A DNA stretch of 64,000 nucleotides from Amphibalanus amphitrite (lineage: Eukaryota > Arthropoda > Thecostraca > Balanomorpha > Balanidae). Positions 50,022 to 61,928 of this stretch are shown here, in pieces. Location: positions 992,001 to 1,056,000 of the forward strand of contig NW_024881592.1 in the NCBI RefSeq assembly GCF_019059575.1. Direction: 5' to 3'. The notes beneath the pieces were generated by a model, which was given only the letters and a program-made list of their open reading frames with translations, made no database searches and had not been told where the DNA came from. Numbering within the stretch: the stretch's first letter is position 1; every line of letters begins with the position of its first letter. A program made the translations under genes and the position numbers.

Positions 50022-51070
50022 TTAACCCTCGCCCTGGCAGGGGGGGGGGTCGATGCGACCCCCCCCCCCTAAGGTTTTTCGAAGATAGCGTAAAAACGGC
50101 GGCGCGCAGCGCCGCCAAATTTGGCACAGCCTATGGGGCAACCTTTTTACATATGACCTGAAAATTTCAGGTCCGGGTGACCTTGGGTCAGGTCACCAGG
50201 TCAGAAAAACCGGTACAAGGTCATGGTCAAATTTCAATTTTCTTTTTGCACCTGCCCAATTCACAGTTTTGCACTGATTTCCTTCAAACTTTCAGGATGT
50301 GCTAAGTTCACCGAGTTGTATAACATATATTTCGGGTTTTTGAGGTCATTGACCTGAGGTCAGTTAGAGGTCATTACGTCGTAATGTTAAGCCTATGGGA
50401 AAATGCTAAATTCGGAAAATACTGGAAATATCCGCTTCGTTCTATCACTTTTGTGCTTTGAAACCACAGTACTTAACAGCAGGTCACTTGGTGCTTCTTT
50501 GTTTGGTGTACTTATCCATGGGTCAGGTCAAATGAGGTCAACTGAGGTCAAATGACGTTTTTGCCAATAACTTGGCACATGATGACGCTAGAGCTTAAAA
50601 AATGGTATCATTGTGTTCCTGGTGATCAGCCGAATCGAATGATATGCGATATGATGCAATTTTGTTAACTTTAACTTAATTTATTAATTTAAGTTTACTT
50701 AAAATTTAAGAAAAACTTAAAGTACACTTCAGCAAGCTAAAAAGTATATCATTCGACGCGCCTTGACGTGCTGAGTTCACTGGTGCTTTTCTTTTTGCTC
50801 TATCTTAATTAGATCAAAAGTTATAAGCGAAAAACTTGTGACCTGTTTTTAGCGAAATTTTTACATTTATACCCCCCAAAACCCCCCTAAATATTGACCT
50901 AGAGCAACCAAATTTGCACAGGGGCGAGAAATCCAAGGGGCCCACCTACCTACCAAATTTGGTGTTTCTAGGTGCCATAGGAGCCAATCGCGAGGGGGGG
51001 GGGGGTCGCATCGACCCCCCCCCCCTGCCAGGCCGTGTTATGAAAAATGCCCTGCCAGGGCGAGGGTTAA
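50022..51070. mobile_element. piggyBac-like MITE (TTAA), 1049 bp
   Basis: The ends TTAACCCTCGCCCTGGCAGG and CCTGCCAGGGCGAGGGTTAA are inverted, with G-run/C-run stems (50040-50069; 50994-51025). It shares its right TTAA (51067-51070) with the next element. Confidence 0.87.
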
Positions 51071-52248
51071 CCCGCGCCCCGTAGGGGGGGGGGCCGAAAC
51101 GGCCCCCCTGTCCTTTTCGGTCGATATCTCCTAAACGGCTGGAGATATCGCCACCAAACTTTCAGGACCCCTCCGGGCATCGATTTTACACATTGTGACC
51201 AAAAATTTTTCCAGAGGCTATGATAGGTTGGCCACAAATTACGTCAGAATGACGTCATGTTCTGTCATTTTCGACCGAAAAAAGACCTTCGCGAGAAGAC
51301 CTACCTGTCAGGCCTACAGCTTTGAAGATACAGAAAAATGATCAAGACACAAAAGGTGTAGAATTGACAGGGCTACAAAACTGCTATCTCGAATTTTTGA
51401 AATTTTTGAGTTTTGACCCCCAAAAATCAAAAATGCAGTTTTTGGATATATAAGCCGAAAAATCCAAAAAGTTTTTTGATTTTCGGAAAAACCGGAATAT
51501 ATGTGATAGTACCTACCGTCTTCTATCTACATACCAAATTTCAGATCGATACCTCGTTTTTTGGCCAAGTTATAGCGAAAAAACTGTTCAAAAATGATGA
51601 CGTCAAATTTTCAAACTCAATTTTTGGCAATTCTAGACCTCGTAGAGCAAAACAAAGACCACCATTGGACTCCCCGTGACGAGCTGCATCGAATCGACAC
51701 CCATTTTATGCAAAATTATCAACTTTGAAATTTGACCTAATTTGACCTGACCTTGACCTGACCTTCACCAAAACGTGACCTAGGCTGGCCTTAAAGGCTA
51801 CCTAACCCACATAATCGCATTTGTCATGTAAAATGGACCATAAAACATGCATCACACGACACTTTCATAATGTGACCCCCGGTGACCTGACCTCGCTGTG
51901 ACCTGACCTGGTATCAGTGACCTCAGATAGCAAAGTATGTGTTTGACGAACAATGTACCATCGATGGTTTTCAATAAATTACCAATTTACTCGATTTCAC
52001 AACACATTTCTTGAAATGCCTGTGAACGGTGAAAATCTGACCTTTGACCTGACCTGTGACGTCATCGGTTTGACCTAGGTCAATGAAATTTAGTCACAAG
52101 GTAGTTCCCGGGTGGGGCTATCGAACGCCGTTTGAATTTTGAAAATCGGCCGGTAACTTTCCGAGATCTTAGGGGGGGGGGGCCGAAACGGCCCCCCCCC
52201 CCCAACGGGTGGTAGGGTCCGCCGGTAGCCCTACGGGGCGCGGGTTAA
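51067..52248. mobile_element. piggyBac-like MITE (TTAA), 1182 bp, abutting the previous one
   Basis: TTAACCCGCGCCCCGTAGGG at the left and CCCTACGGGGCGCGGGTTAA at the right. G-run/C-run stems at 51085-51107 and 52172-52203. A degraded reverse copy of its end starts near 52366 (CCCTCGCCCCGTAGGG). Confidence 0.85.
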
Positions 52249-52365
52249 AGCAGGCCCTTTCTCCGTCAGGCTTGATGGATCCACCGTCACTTTGCGCGGT
52301 ACTTTTAAGACAGACTGTACATATTGTATTCTGTTGTGCTTTGATGATGTGACCTGACCTTGAAC

Positions 52366-53012
52366 TTAGCCCTCGCCCCGTAGGGCTATTGGCGGACCCT
52401 GCTACCCGTAGAGGGGGTCGTTTCGGCCCTCACCCCGTAAGATTTCGGAAAATTGTCGATCGATTCTCAAAATTAAAACAGCGTTCGATAGTCCCACGGG
52501 AACTACATTGGGACCCCAAGTTTATTGATCTACGTCAATGAGATTGACGTAGTATCTTTATGCATATACTTTTTTATGCATATGTTTTATATGTCTAACC
52601 AATGACGTCACGGGTCAGGTCAAATGTTGCATTTCTGACCGTTTAGGGCATTCTAAAAAAATGTGTTACAACGTCGAGTAAAAGGCATGTTATTGAACAT
52701 CATCCGTGAAACATTGTTCATCTAATGCATACTTTTCTAAATGAGATCACTGATGCCAGGTCAGGTCACGGGGGTCAGGTCACTAAGGGTCCTAATAGCC
52801 GTTTTCAGGACGGCCATCTGGTACACATTTGGTGCACATCTGGTGCAGATTAGGTGCAGATTTGGTCAAATTAGGTGCACTCGCCGGATAGCCCGTCGTG
52901 AAAACGGCTAATATGAACCCAACTAGACTAGGCTCGTGTGATACCTAAGTGTATGTTTTATGGTCCATTTTACATTTCAAATGGTTTGAGTTAGACGACC
53001 ATGGCGACCAGT
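52366..53012. repeat. Degraded copy of the 51067-type element, reverse orientation
   Basis: It begins TTAGCCCTCGCCCCGTAGGG and carries blocks that are the reverse complement of 52050-52210 (for example GTTCGATAGTCCCAC). A small inverted-repeat element sits inside it at 52796-52910. Confidence 0.6.
52796..52910. mobile_element. Small TIR element with TGGTGCA repeats (115 bp)
   Basis: The ends TAGCCGTTTTCAGGACGG-like and CCGTCGTGAAAACGGCTA are inverted. The interior repeats CATTTGGTGCACATCTGGTG-like units. TA could be the target. Confidence 0.6.
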
Positions 53013-53848
53013 TTAACCCTCGCCCGTATTGGTGTTTTTCCAGCCGCGAACGTATAAGGGGGGGGGGTCCGTTGGACCCCCCTTGCCGTTTCGCCCCTGA
53101 TCGAGCTGGAGCTTCGCAGAAAAAACGAGCGTGTTGCCTGTGACGAGAGGAAGCCGATGATACCCAATTTTAAGGTCCTAGGTCATTGGTTGACCTTGCA
53201 GGTCAGGTCAATGACCCCAAAGGCGGGAAAATCGGGACCTGTTAGAACGTCGTAAAGTGTGGCTGCTATGGATTTTTCGGGGTGCTGATCACGAATATCA
53301 TGTTAGTTTTGATCACAGATGATGTCTTCATGTATTTAGGCCAGGTCGGGTCAGGTCAGGTCAGGTAAACCAGTAAGGGTATTCGTAGTAGGTGGCAGCC
53401 GCCTCTGACAGCTTCGTAACATGTTACGAAGGCACCAAAACTACTTCGTAAATGTTCATATGGTTGCTAAATTCGAATTCAGCTCCAAAAACTGGCCTAG
53501 AAACATGTAAAACTCGAAAAAGTGAACCGAGGTCATCAAAGGTCAATGACCTGACCTGACCTTCAGGTGACCTTGACACCCACCCTAATGCATGGGGGCA
53601 ACATCATATCACATTTTTGAACGCTTGAAACCACGAAAAGACTGCAAATGCGCGGCTAATGCGAGCCGACATACGCCGAATCGCGATTCCAGCCAAACAT
53701 GGTCTCGAAAAGTAGGTCACAGGTCAAAGGTCATTTGGGTCAGGGTCATTGTTTCGTCGCAATCGGCCGCTTTTTACGCGAGTTATTCGCGAAAAAACCA
53801 TGGGGGGGGGGTCCGTTCGACCTCCCCCCCTATACGGGCGAGGGTTAA
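53013..53848. mobile_element. piggyBac-like MITE (TTAA), 836 bp
   Basis: Ends are TTAACCCTCGCCCGTAT and ATACGGGCGAGGGTTAA with G-run/C-run stems (53058-53082; 53801-53830). It contains three AGGTCA half-sites with 1-bp spacing at 53714-53733. Its interior matches 56136-56970 in opposite orientation. Confidence 0.86.
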
Positions 53849-56135
53849 GTTACGTTCTGGTGAAGGTGAGGTCAAGATCAGGTCAAGAAAAGGTCGAATT
53901 GCAAAGTTGATAGTTTTGCATAAAAAGGTAGGTAGCCATTGATGAGCTTGTGACGGGGAATCCAATGGTTGGATTCCTCGTCATTTGCAACTTTCCTTGG
54001 TTGTGCGCTACGTGATCTATAGATCGGCTGAAAATCGAGTTTGAACATTTGACGTAATCAACTTATAGGAAGTTTTTTTTTTGCCATAACTTGGCCAGAA
54101 AGGAAGGTAATTACCGGTCGGATTTTTTTTCGGATTTTGAGAGTAACCATATTTTTTTGGGAGGGGGGAGTTGTTGCAAAGTTAAAACATTTCACTTATC
54201 CCAAATGACAGCTTTTAGCTTTTCTAATTCTACACCATAGACCTCTGTATACCTCTGTACCTATACCTGCAGTTTTATGTTTTAACATTTTTCTGTATCT
54301 TTAAAGCTGTAGGCGTGACACCCCGAAAACATTTTTTTTCGAGAATGGCAGAAAATGACCTCAAGTTCTGACGTCATTTGTGGTCAGCCAGCCCCAGGCA
54401 GTCATGGGTATTGAAATCGCCCACGCGGTGCCGGGTTAAGTACTAAGCAAATTTCCGGGGCTCTGTTGACATTGTGAAAATAGGATCGGTAGTAGTTTTG
54501 AAGATAGGGGAAGGGTAGGTAGAGGTGTAAGGCGCCCCTCCCCCAACTCGCCCCATGGGGTGAACCCTGTTGTTAAATATTTTATATAACCCTAATCAAG
54601 TGTACACTTACCAAACAGATTCGGGTCACTCGGCTACCATTGCTAAACACCAGCAGCCCCCGGCGCTGACATGACCTTTCTCAGGCCAGCGCAAGGTGTT
54701 ACCAATACACCACACGACCCAGCTGTTGCCAAATCTGGCCGTCTTACGTGATCGCAGTATAAGCGGCCTTGCCCTTGAAGGTGCTGGGAAGATTCTCAGT
54801 CGGGACGCACAGGCACCCAATGTAAGGTATACTAAGGGAGCATATGCCTTTGTGCGTAGGTACTGATACCTAAACCTACCTAAAGTGGTATGCGTGATGT
54901 ATATGAATACGTTACAAAAGCACACGTCATATCTGTCTTACTCCTTTGCACTTGTAATGACGTTGTGGAATACTTTCACAGCTAAGACTTCTTCAAAAAC
55001 TGGCTATAATAGTCAAGTGGTTTGCAAGCAGCCCTCTCCAAATCACACATTAGCGAGCAATGGTGCGGAACGTTCATTGGCCGCCAGCTGACTGCGATCA
55101 GCTGACTCAGGCGGCACTACTCCGCCCCGTTACGGCCTTACACACAGCGTCCTTGCGGCATAGGCCCGCGACCTTGCTCCTGTTAGTGGGCGCCGGCGAC
55201 TGGCACAGATGTCAGCGGGAACTATGTAGGGGAGCGGTCCGTGGCCCGGCTGTTTGCACTTCACTCTTCCCGCGGGGTATTCGCTTCTCGCTCTTCCCGG
55301 GAATCTCTGTTATAATATGCGTTTTGTGAGAGCAATAAAACATATTTGAATAACTACTGAACTGTAGGTACTGAACTGGTCCTCATTCTATTCATGTTGC
55401 TTCTTTTCAATCGTCCCCGGGATATTCGTAACTCGCTCTACCCGGGCTATATGTAATCAGTAATCTGCTCCTCAGTCCTCACTCTACCTCAGACTAGGTG
55501 CTCTCTCCTCTCCCCGGACGTTCAGGGTCTCACAAATCCCGGGCTAGCTGTCCCTCACACTACCGCGGATGTTTGCTTCTCCTCCCTCTTTCCCGTGCAT
55601 GTATGCACGAGGTATTCAGCAAATGCCTCCATCCCCACTCACTTTTATCCGAACATTGCTGCGCGTGGCGTACGTCATATCAACCACTTGATATAGCGAG
55701 GAGTTAACTCTTATCGTCTTATAAGCCTTTACTCCAGTACGCATTCTTACGTGTCTAGTGTCACAGTCAGTATGTAGTAGCCTTGACCCAACGCAATCCT
55801 GTCTCATTTATCAGTCTACAATCCACCGAAGCCTAGTAAGAAGAAGATGAGATTAGGGATGAGCGCTAATATCGCAGAAATCGATGGATTCTGCTTGCGC
55901 TAATATCACAGAATCCACCGGTGTCTCCACTCTCCGTTTGCATTCTAAGAACTGAAGAGCGCAGATGTCGTTAAGACTGTCCCGAACGTTGTCAGTGGGC
56001 GAATGGGAGGCTGGTGGCCTATAAGATAGAAACTCGTTTAGGAGGCGACATATTCGGAGGATAGAAGATATTTATAATATTGAAAGGCATAGTTTGAGGG
56101 ATACATATTGGTTAAAAAAAATAATTGGCGCTGAC
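53849..56135. other. Intergenic stretch with TTAA-family remnants
   Basis: 53930-54438 contains reverse-complement blocks of the 51067-type element and ends CCGGGTTAAG at 54431-54440, so it is a truncated copy. 55260-55600 repeats CTCTTCCCGGG / CTCGCTCTACCCGGG-like words. An AATAAA occurs near 55335 with no gene to attach it to. Confidence 0.5.
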
Positions 56136-56970
56136 TAAACCCTCGCCCGTATGGGGGGGGGGTCGAACGCACCCCCCTCGGTTTTTCGCGAATAAGTCAC
56201 GTAAAAAACGGCCGATCGCGACAACACTTTCAGTTACAGTACCCTCGCGTTACTCAATTTTACACCTAACCTAAAAATTTCATGACACTGACCCAAACGA
56301 CCTTTGACCTGTGACCTGCTTTTCGAGACCATGTTTGGCCGGAATCGCGATTCGGAGTATGTCGGCTTGCATTAACCGCGCGTTTGCAGCAGTCTTTCCG
56401 TGGTTTCAAGCGTTCAAACATGTGATATGATGTTGGTCCCATGCATTAGGGTGGGCGTCAAGGTCACATGAAGGTCAGGTCAGGTCATTGACCTTTGATG
56501 ACCTCGGTCAACTTTTTCGAGTTTTACATGCTTCTAGGCTAGTTGTTGGAGCTGATTCGAATTTAGCACGCGTTTGAACATTTACGAAGCTGTTTTGGTG
56601 CCTTCGTAACATGTAACGAAGCTGTCAGAGGTGGTTGACACGTACTACGAATACCCGGCAGGACCCCTACTGGTTGACTTGACCTGACCTGACTCGACCC
56701 GGCCTAAATGCATAAAGACATCATATGTGATCAAAACTAACATGATGTTCGTGATCAGCACCCCGAAAATCCCTATAGCAGCCACACTTTACGACGTTCT
56801 AACAGGTCCCGATTTTCCCGACTTTTGGGTCATTGACCTGACCTGGGAGGTCAACCGATGACCTAGGACCTTAAAATCGGGTATCATCGTCCTCCTCTCG
56901 TCACGGGCAACAGGCTCGTTTTTCCGCAAAGCTCTAGCTCGATCAGGGGCCAAACGCGATGGGGGGGGGG
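56136..56970. mobile_element. piggyBac-like MITE, right end lost
   Basis: The left end reads TAAACCCTCGCCCGTATGGG (TTAA mutated), and the interior mirrors 53013-53848, including GAGACCATGTTTGGCCGGAA. The right G-run at 56959 is not followed by the inverted terminus. Confidence 0.7.
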
Positions 56971-57539
56971 GGGATCGTACCACCTTTGTGCCGTCGAATG
57001 ACGCAAAATGGCCTGTGCCGGCAAAGATTAATGAGAACTTCGATAAATAATTGGACAACAATAATAGAAAACCACTCCCAAAATATACTTTTGGCTATAT
57101 CACCAGATAAAATATCACCATAGCCTACTTTAACTTCTCACCTATGCCTGATGAGCATATAATTTGCGTTTTTTTTTTTAGAGCAGAAGATGCTTTAAAA
57201 AAGCTTTTCCACTCTGCGATGTATCGACGAGGCGTTTTACCTAGGCGGGTCATCTTGCCTCAGGCCGCCATACGTTATCAATCATCATCTAATATAAATG
57301 CGAGACCCATTCTGAACATGCCAACTCCATCTGCCAAAAATTCCTATGTCAGGACGGTGAAATATATCGACGTCACTGAAGCATACCTGTCATACCTATC
57401 TGTCTCCCCCCATGCGCCAATCACATGCGGCGAGGATCCCCCGTACCACCCCGTGCCACGCAGGCCGTCCCCCTGCTCCGGCGCGTGCCCTCGGGTCATG
57501 TCTCTGGCACTCCACGCTACCCGTGACCCTGCCGGCGGC

Positions 57540-57704
57540 GACGGCGCGAAACGGCCCGACTAGGCGCGCCGACGGCGGAGCTCAGTCGGTCTCAGGTCTC
57601 CGTCCGCGCCGCCGCCGCCGCCGCCGCCGCCGCCACGGCTCGTGCCGAGCTATCAGCTGACTGGGGACGGTGGTGCATAGGACCACCCCTGGACGGACTC
57701 GGCC
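57540..57704 (+). promoter_or_regulatory. CpG-rich 5' region of the putative secreted-protein gene
   Basis: There is dense CG content with a (CCG)n run at 57607-57633 directly upstream of an ATG that begins a signal-peptide exon. Interpretation as promoter/5' UTR is by position. Confidence 0.35.
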
Positions 57705-57780
57705 ATGGATGGAACGAGGGGTGACCGGGTCACCGCCGTGCTGGCGGCTGCCGTAGCGGCTCTTTGTCTGTCTGCATCAG
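57705..57780 (+). CDS. Putative first coding exon with signal peptide (gene continues beyond window)
   Basis: ATG at 57705 encodes MDGTRGDRVTAVLAAAVAAL then CLSAS and stops at a G|GTCAGT donor (57781) in phase 1. A charged N terminus followed by an alanine/leucine-rich core and small residues is a signal peptide. A separate signal-peptide exon ending in phase 1 is common in genes for extracellular or single-pass proteins. No partner exon was found up to 64000, so the product is unknown and the exon itself could be fortuitous. Confidence 0.45.
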
Positions 57781-60770
57781 GTCAGTTTCTGGGGGTGCTG
57801 GGGTTTGCAGGATTTCATAGCACGGTGACATTGATGACATTAATGGCATGGTGACATCAGACATGGCACGGTGTCACATTCCCTTCATCATTACTCTGAA
57901 AATAAAGACATGTATGTTAGGTTTAAACTAGTTTTGCAAAAAAAAAAAAATATTGTTAGAAAATATCTTATCCACTATCCAGTGTTTGGATGGAAAACAG
58001 GCAAACCAAAATTCATGCGTATTCGTGCGCTTGACTTGAATGTACGGTTGATGTTTAAAGACCGGCGCACGCTTTAAAATTAGCCAAACTGATTCCATTT
58101 TGGTTTAAAATGGGAATTTATGAGAGGCACAATGGTGGTTCATGGCAACTAATGCCTCAGGCTGCCATGGTAAAATATGTTCACTAAGTTTTTAGAGTTC
58201 GTAGTGATTGACATATTTTGTAATTCCCTTAGTAAAAATGGTTAGACTTATAATACATGAGATATAAACAACATAGTGCATTTGGCATCGAAGCCAAATC
58301 TCAGCTCACATTTCCAGTCTCATAAGACTCGTTTTTGCATCAGCCCTGTGTCAAAACATTATCATGACGTGACATGTCACTTGGGTGACAAGCTCATTTG
58401 CAGATTGAACTAGAGGAACACCCTCTGATTTCAACGGTAAACACAGTTCTTACAGGGTGTGTAACTGTTATGACGGTGCAAATGTCCAACACTATAATTG
58501 GCGTAGTTGTGTCTATTATTTCAAGTAGCAGCCAGCGTTGCATACCCAATCGACGCGCTGGATGCATGACGTAGACATTTGAACGCTTTTTTAGTCTAAT
58601 TGGGTGACGAAATTTATTTTCAAAGATACCGCTAGCCTGGATGAAATGCACTTACAATATCAAGCAATATGACAAACAGCGGCCTCATTAAAAGCCTGGC
58701 ACTTGACTTGCATGATGAATGGGTTGCTTCATATGGACTTCACACCTTCTGAACGCTACACGTGTCAAGCCATGGCGACATTATGGCTTCATGGGACTCA
58801 CCGTAATGTTCAAAACATCGCCCCGTCTCCGGGCCTCTGATCTGGGATCGGCAATGCAGGATATGCCCAGCTGCCTTGGTTGTGGATCTCTCTGAAGTCT
58901 GAATACATAAAGTTGAATAGAATTAGAAGGTGATGGCACAATGCCGAAAGCTTCTCGAAAAGTTGTTTTATTTTGAATCCGGAATTTATGTTTAAGAAGC
59001 ATGAGAGTTGGGTTATTATTCTTACTATCAGAAGAAGAAGGAGTTAAACTAACTAAGTGCTGAGAGATTATATAAACATAATCTAAGATCCTAGTCCTGA
59101 CGCGTATAAAGCATATCAAAAGTTATTTTATACCTTGCATTTGAAGGGTGAGCTAGTTAAGAGACTCACATTGACTTTGAATTGGTAAGAGTGGGGCTTC
59201 ATCCTATGCCGGCCGTGTTTCTCTTCTGCTTATTGACATTACAGCCCATACATCTTACAGCAATACAGCCCAGCTAATACATACAGCCCAATTGGGTAGA
59301 AGCTGAATCTTCGAAATCCCCTGGCTCTATCTCTCACACACTACGCTACCAACCTCACGTCGTCTCAGACCTCGTTACATGCCACGTGACTCTCGGTGAC
59401 CGTGACTCGTGAGCAGCTCTCCGTGACGCTCTGTAACGGCCCGTGACGCTGGGCCGTGACGGTCTCCTCTGAGTGCCCTGCCGGCCACTCGGAGCGGTCG
59501 TTTCAAGGCTGGGTTATAGAGTCCCGGCCTGTCGCGACTGAGAGTGGCAGCTCCGCTTCTCTGGACGGGCCGTAGTGCACGCGCCGAGACCGGCTCGACG
59601 GGCCCGCGGGAGGCCCCAGTCTGGTTGCGGTTTGTGATACCGAAAAATGGCAATGGCGACATCGGATTCAGTGGCTGGTCTATAGTTTGGGTGAAGTTTG
59701 GGCAAAGCAAAGCGATTCGATATTTTATCGAGCACTCAAACTCACTTACTCACCCACTCACTCACTCACTCACTCACTCACTCACTCACTTACTCAAAAG
59801 TTCTTCGTAACTGGTGAAATTGTATCAAAATAAAATAACCCCTTGTCATTCCCTGGGCTGCTTGCAACGCACCACGCTCGCGCTAAAGCGTGTTAGTTGG
59901 AAACACGTTACAAATCCATGTCACCGCCATGCTCCAGTGATGCATGCTGTTGGCACGCTTGGCCTTGCAATATACACTACCTAGCCATGCTGCCAGGACA
60001 ACACTGCTTCTCATCGTCTCCCAGCTGCACTTACGATCGTCTGTCGCGTGTCACACCTGTCCGAAATCCGGGTCATGCCCCATAGATAGGCGCATGGGCG
60101 CATCCATTTTGTGACCCTCCTGTGACAGACTGCATAATGTGACCTCCACGGGGGCCGCAGCCCCTGATCGTACCCGTCGGTCGTGCGATCAGCGAGGCCG
60201 GCTCCTGAGCTGGCCGGCACGTGCATTGCACGCTGTATTGCAAACTGGCAGTGCCAGTATCGCAGGCGGCGGCGGCCCGGCCGGTGCTGGTCAGGCCGGC
60301 CGATGGCTGCAACCATGTTTGTTGGCGAGGTCAGCGGACGCAAAGTGTCACGTTCTTGCGAAAGTTTTGCTCAGCAAACGTGGCCGTGAATGATTGTCGA
60401 CCGAGGAGGTCGAATTCCATGGTCGGGCGCGCGACTTCCATTGTCGATGTGCCATATCAAATTAGCATGCGACAAGCCAAACTCAGCAGAGCACCGGAGG
60501 CCGCGAGCTCTAATGACCTCTGCTGCTGACGATAAGCCCGGCTTAACCTTGACCCATTGGATTAGCACGCTGCTGCTGTGTTGCGGTTGAGCAATCTGGA
60601 TGTCTGTACTGGTGACGTCGTGCACTGCGGAGGCCATGAGCTGGGTTAGAGGGCTGCAGAAGGTGTGAATACCTGTTTATAAGAATTTCCGGTCTTCATT
60701 GTTTTGAGAAAGTGCAAGCGACCGTTAAACCACAGCTCTGTGTTTTCCCTCTCAGTTGAATTAGCCGTCT
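57781..60770. other. No gene recognised (possible first intron)
   Basis: It contains a (CTCA)n microsatellite at 59741-59793. The open frames around 59400-60600 overlap on several frames in GC-rich sequence and have no recognisable domains. Confidence 0.45.
59741..59793 (+). repeat. (CTCA)n microsatellite
   Basis: About 13 units of CTCA with few interruptions. Confidence 0.9.
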
Positions 60771-60779
60771 TCCTTCTTA

Positions 60780-61645
60780 TTACGAGCGAGCGAGCGCAGC
60801 GAGCGAAGTGAGTCTTTTCAATATAACGGAAAAAATCTCAGTATGAGCGGCCCGGCCCGGCCCGGCCCGGCCCGGTCCGGCCTGTAACGCTTTTGAGAGG
60901 CTTATATCTCAGCAACTGCTGGACCGATTGGCCTGCGGTCTTTTTTTGGGGTAGCCCCATCCCTTCTACCCCGTAATTGACTACTTTTGATACATCTCAG
61001 TGACCGTCGTGGCACGTGCCACGTGAAAAGTCAAGGGTGTTCAAGCTGTTTTGCAAAAGTAGTGATTTTGAGAGGCTCATATCTCAGCAGCCGCTTGGGC
61101 GATTGACTTGCGGTAATTTTGGTAGGGTAGCAGCATCCCTTCTACCCAAAAAAGGATACTCTCGATGCATGTGGGTCACCCCCAGTGCACGTGCAAAATA
61201 CAACAATAAGAGGTGCCAAATTTGTTCCCATTTCAGTAACTCGGTAATTATGTACTGGGGCGATTTCGCTGAAACTTGGCATACAGGTAGGCACCCACCA
61301 GGCAATGCATTCCCATGTGTTGCGGTTAGGGTGCTACTGCACGTGCGCACGTGCAGGGGGCGTTTCCAGATCTCGAGAACGGCTGGGCCGATTGCGCTCA
61401 AATTTGGTACACGGTTGGGGACCAGTTAGTAGGGTGCCGTGCAAAAGTCATTTTGGACCCCGTTTGCACGTGCGCACGTGCAGAATGCCGCTTCCAGATC
61501 TCAGGAACGGCTGGACCGATTGCGTTCAAATTTGGCACACCGCTAGCGACCGGTTAGAAGGGTGCTTTGCGCAAGCCCGTTGGAAGCACCCTCTCGCCCT
61601 TCCGCACGTGCAGGGCTCACTATCTCGCTCGCTCGTTCTTCGCCC
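60780..61645. repeat. Repeat element with GAGC-rich inverted ends and internal ~127-bp repeats
   Basis: The left end ACGAGCGAGCGAGCGCAGCG is partly inverted at the right (CTCGCTCGCTCGTTCTTC). Inside, a unit with GCGCACGTGCAG, CCAGATCTC, AACGGCTGG and CCGATTGCG recurs at about 61346 and 61473, with looser copies near 60895 and 61070. (CCCGG)n at 60850-60877. No coding sequence recognised. Confidence 0.6.
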
Positions 61646-61928
61646 AAAAGGCGTTTTACTGGTTTAGTATGAGCACTCAACTACTAAGCTGCACCTTTCC
61701 ATGGCTCGAAGTCGAGCCCTAATATACGGCCTTGGCTCGAGCTATCTCGAACAAATCTCGAGGTAGCTCTGCATGCCTGCTCATAGTTGGAAGGAAGCTT
61801 TAAATTGTCAGGGAACTCAGATTTGTTTTTCAATAGAAAACACAATTCTAAAGAATAGTGTTTTAACTATTGATAACAAAACTTCGGGTATCTCTGGGAA
61901 AAAACTTATCATCCATAAAAGCTTGAAG

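Larger units (their letters stand above)
49884..52317. mobile_element. Mariner-like MITE carrying two TTAA-family insertions
   Basis: CAGTCTGTCTTAAAAGTACC and its inverse GGTACTTTTAAGACAGACTG, with TA at 49882-49883 and 52318-52319. The inverted repeat extends about 65 bp on each side (through GCGCAAAGTGACGGTGGATC). Both TTAA elements below lie within it, so it is the oldest of the three. Confidence 0.85.

Noticed and set aside
54626..54830. Possible second SINE family with an A-box-like TGGTGTATTGG on the minus strand
   Set aside because: No B box could be found at the proper distance and no second copy was seen in the window.
57144..57563. 139-codon open frame before the signal-peptide exon
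   Set aside because: No recognisable domain, a poly-T start and GC-rich end, and no clear start context; probably chance.
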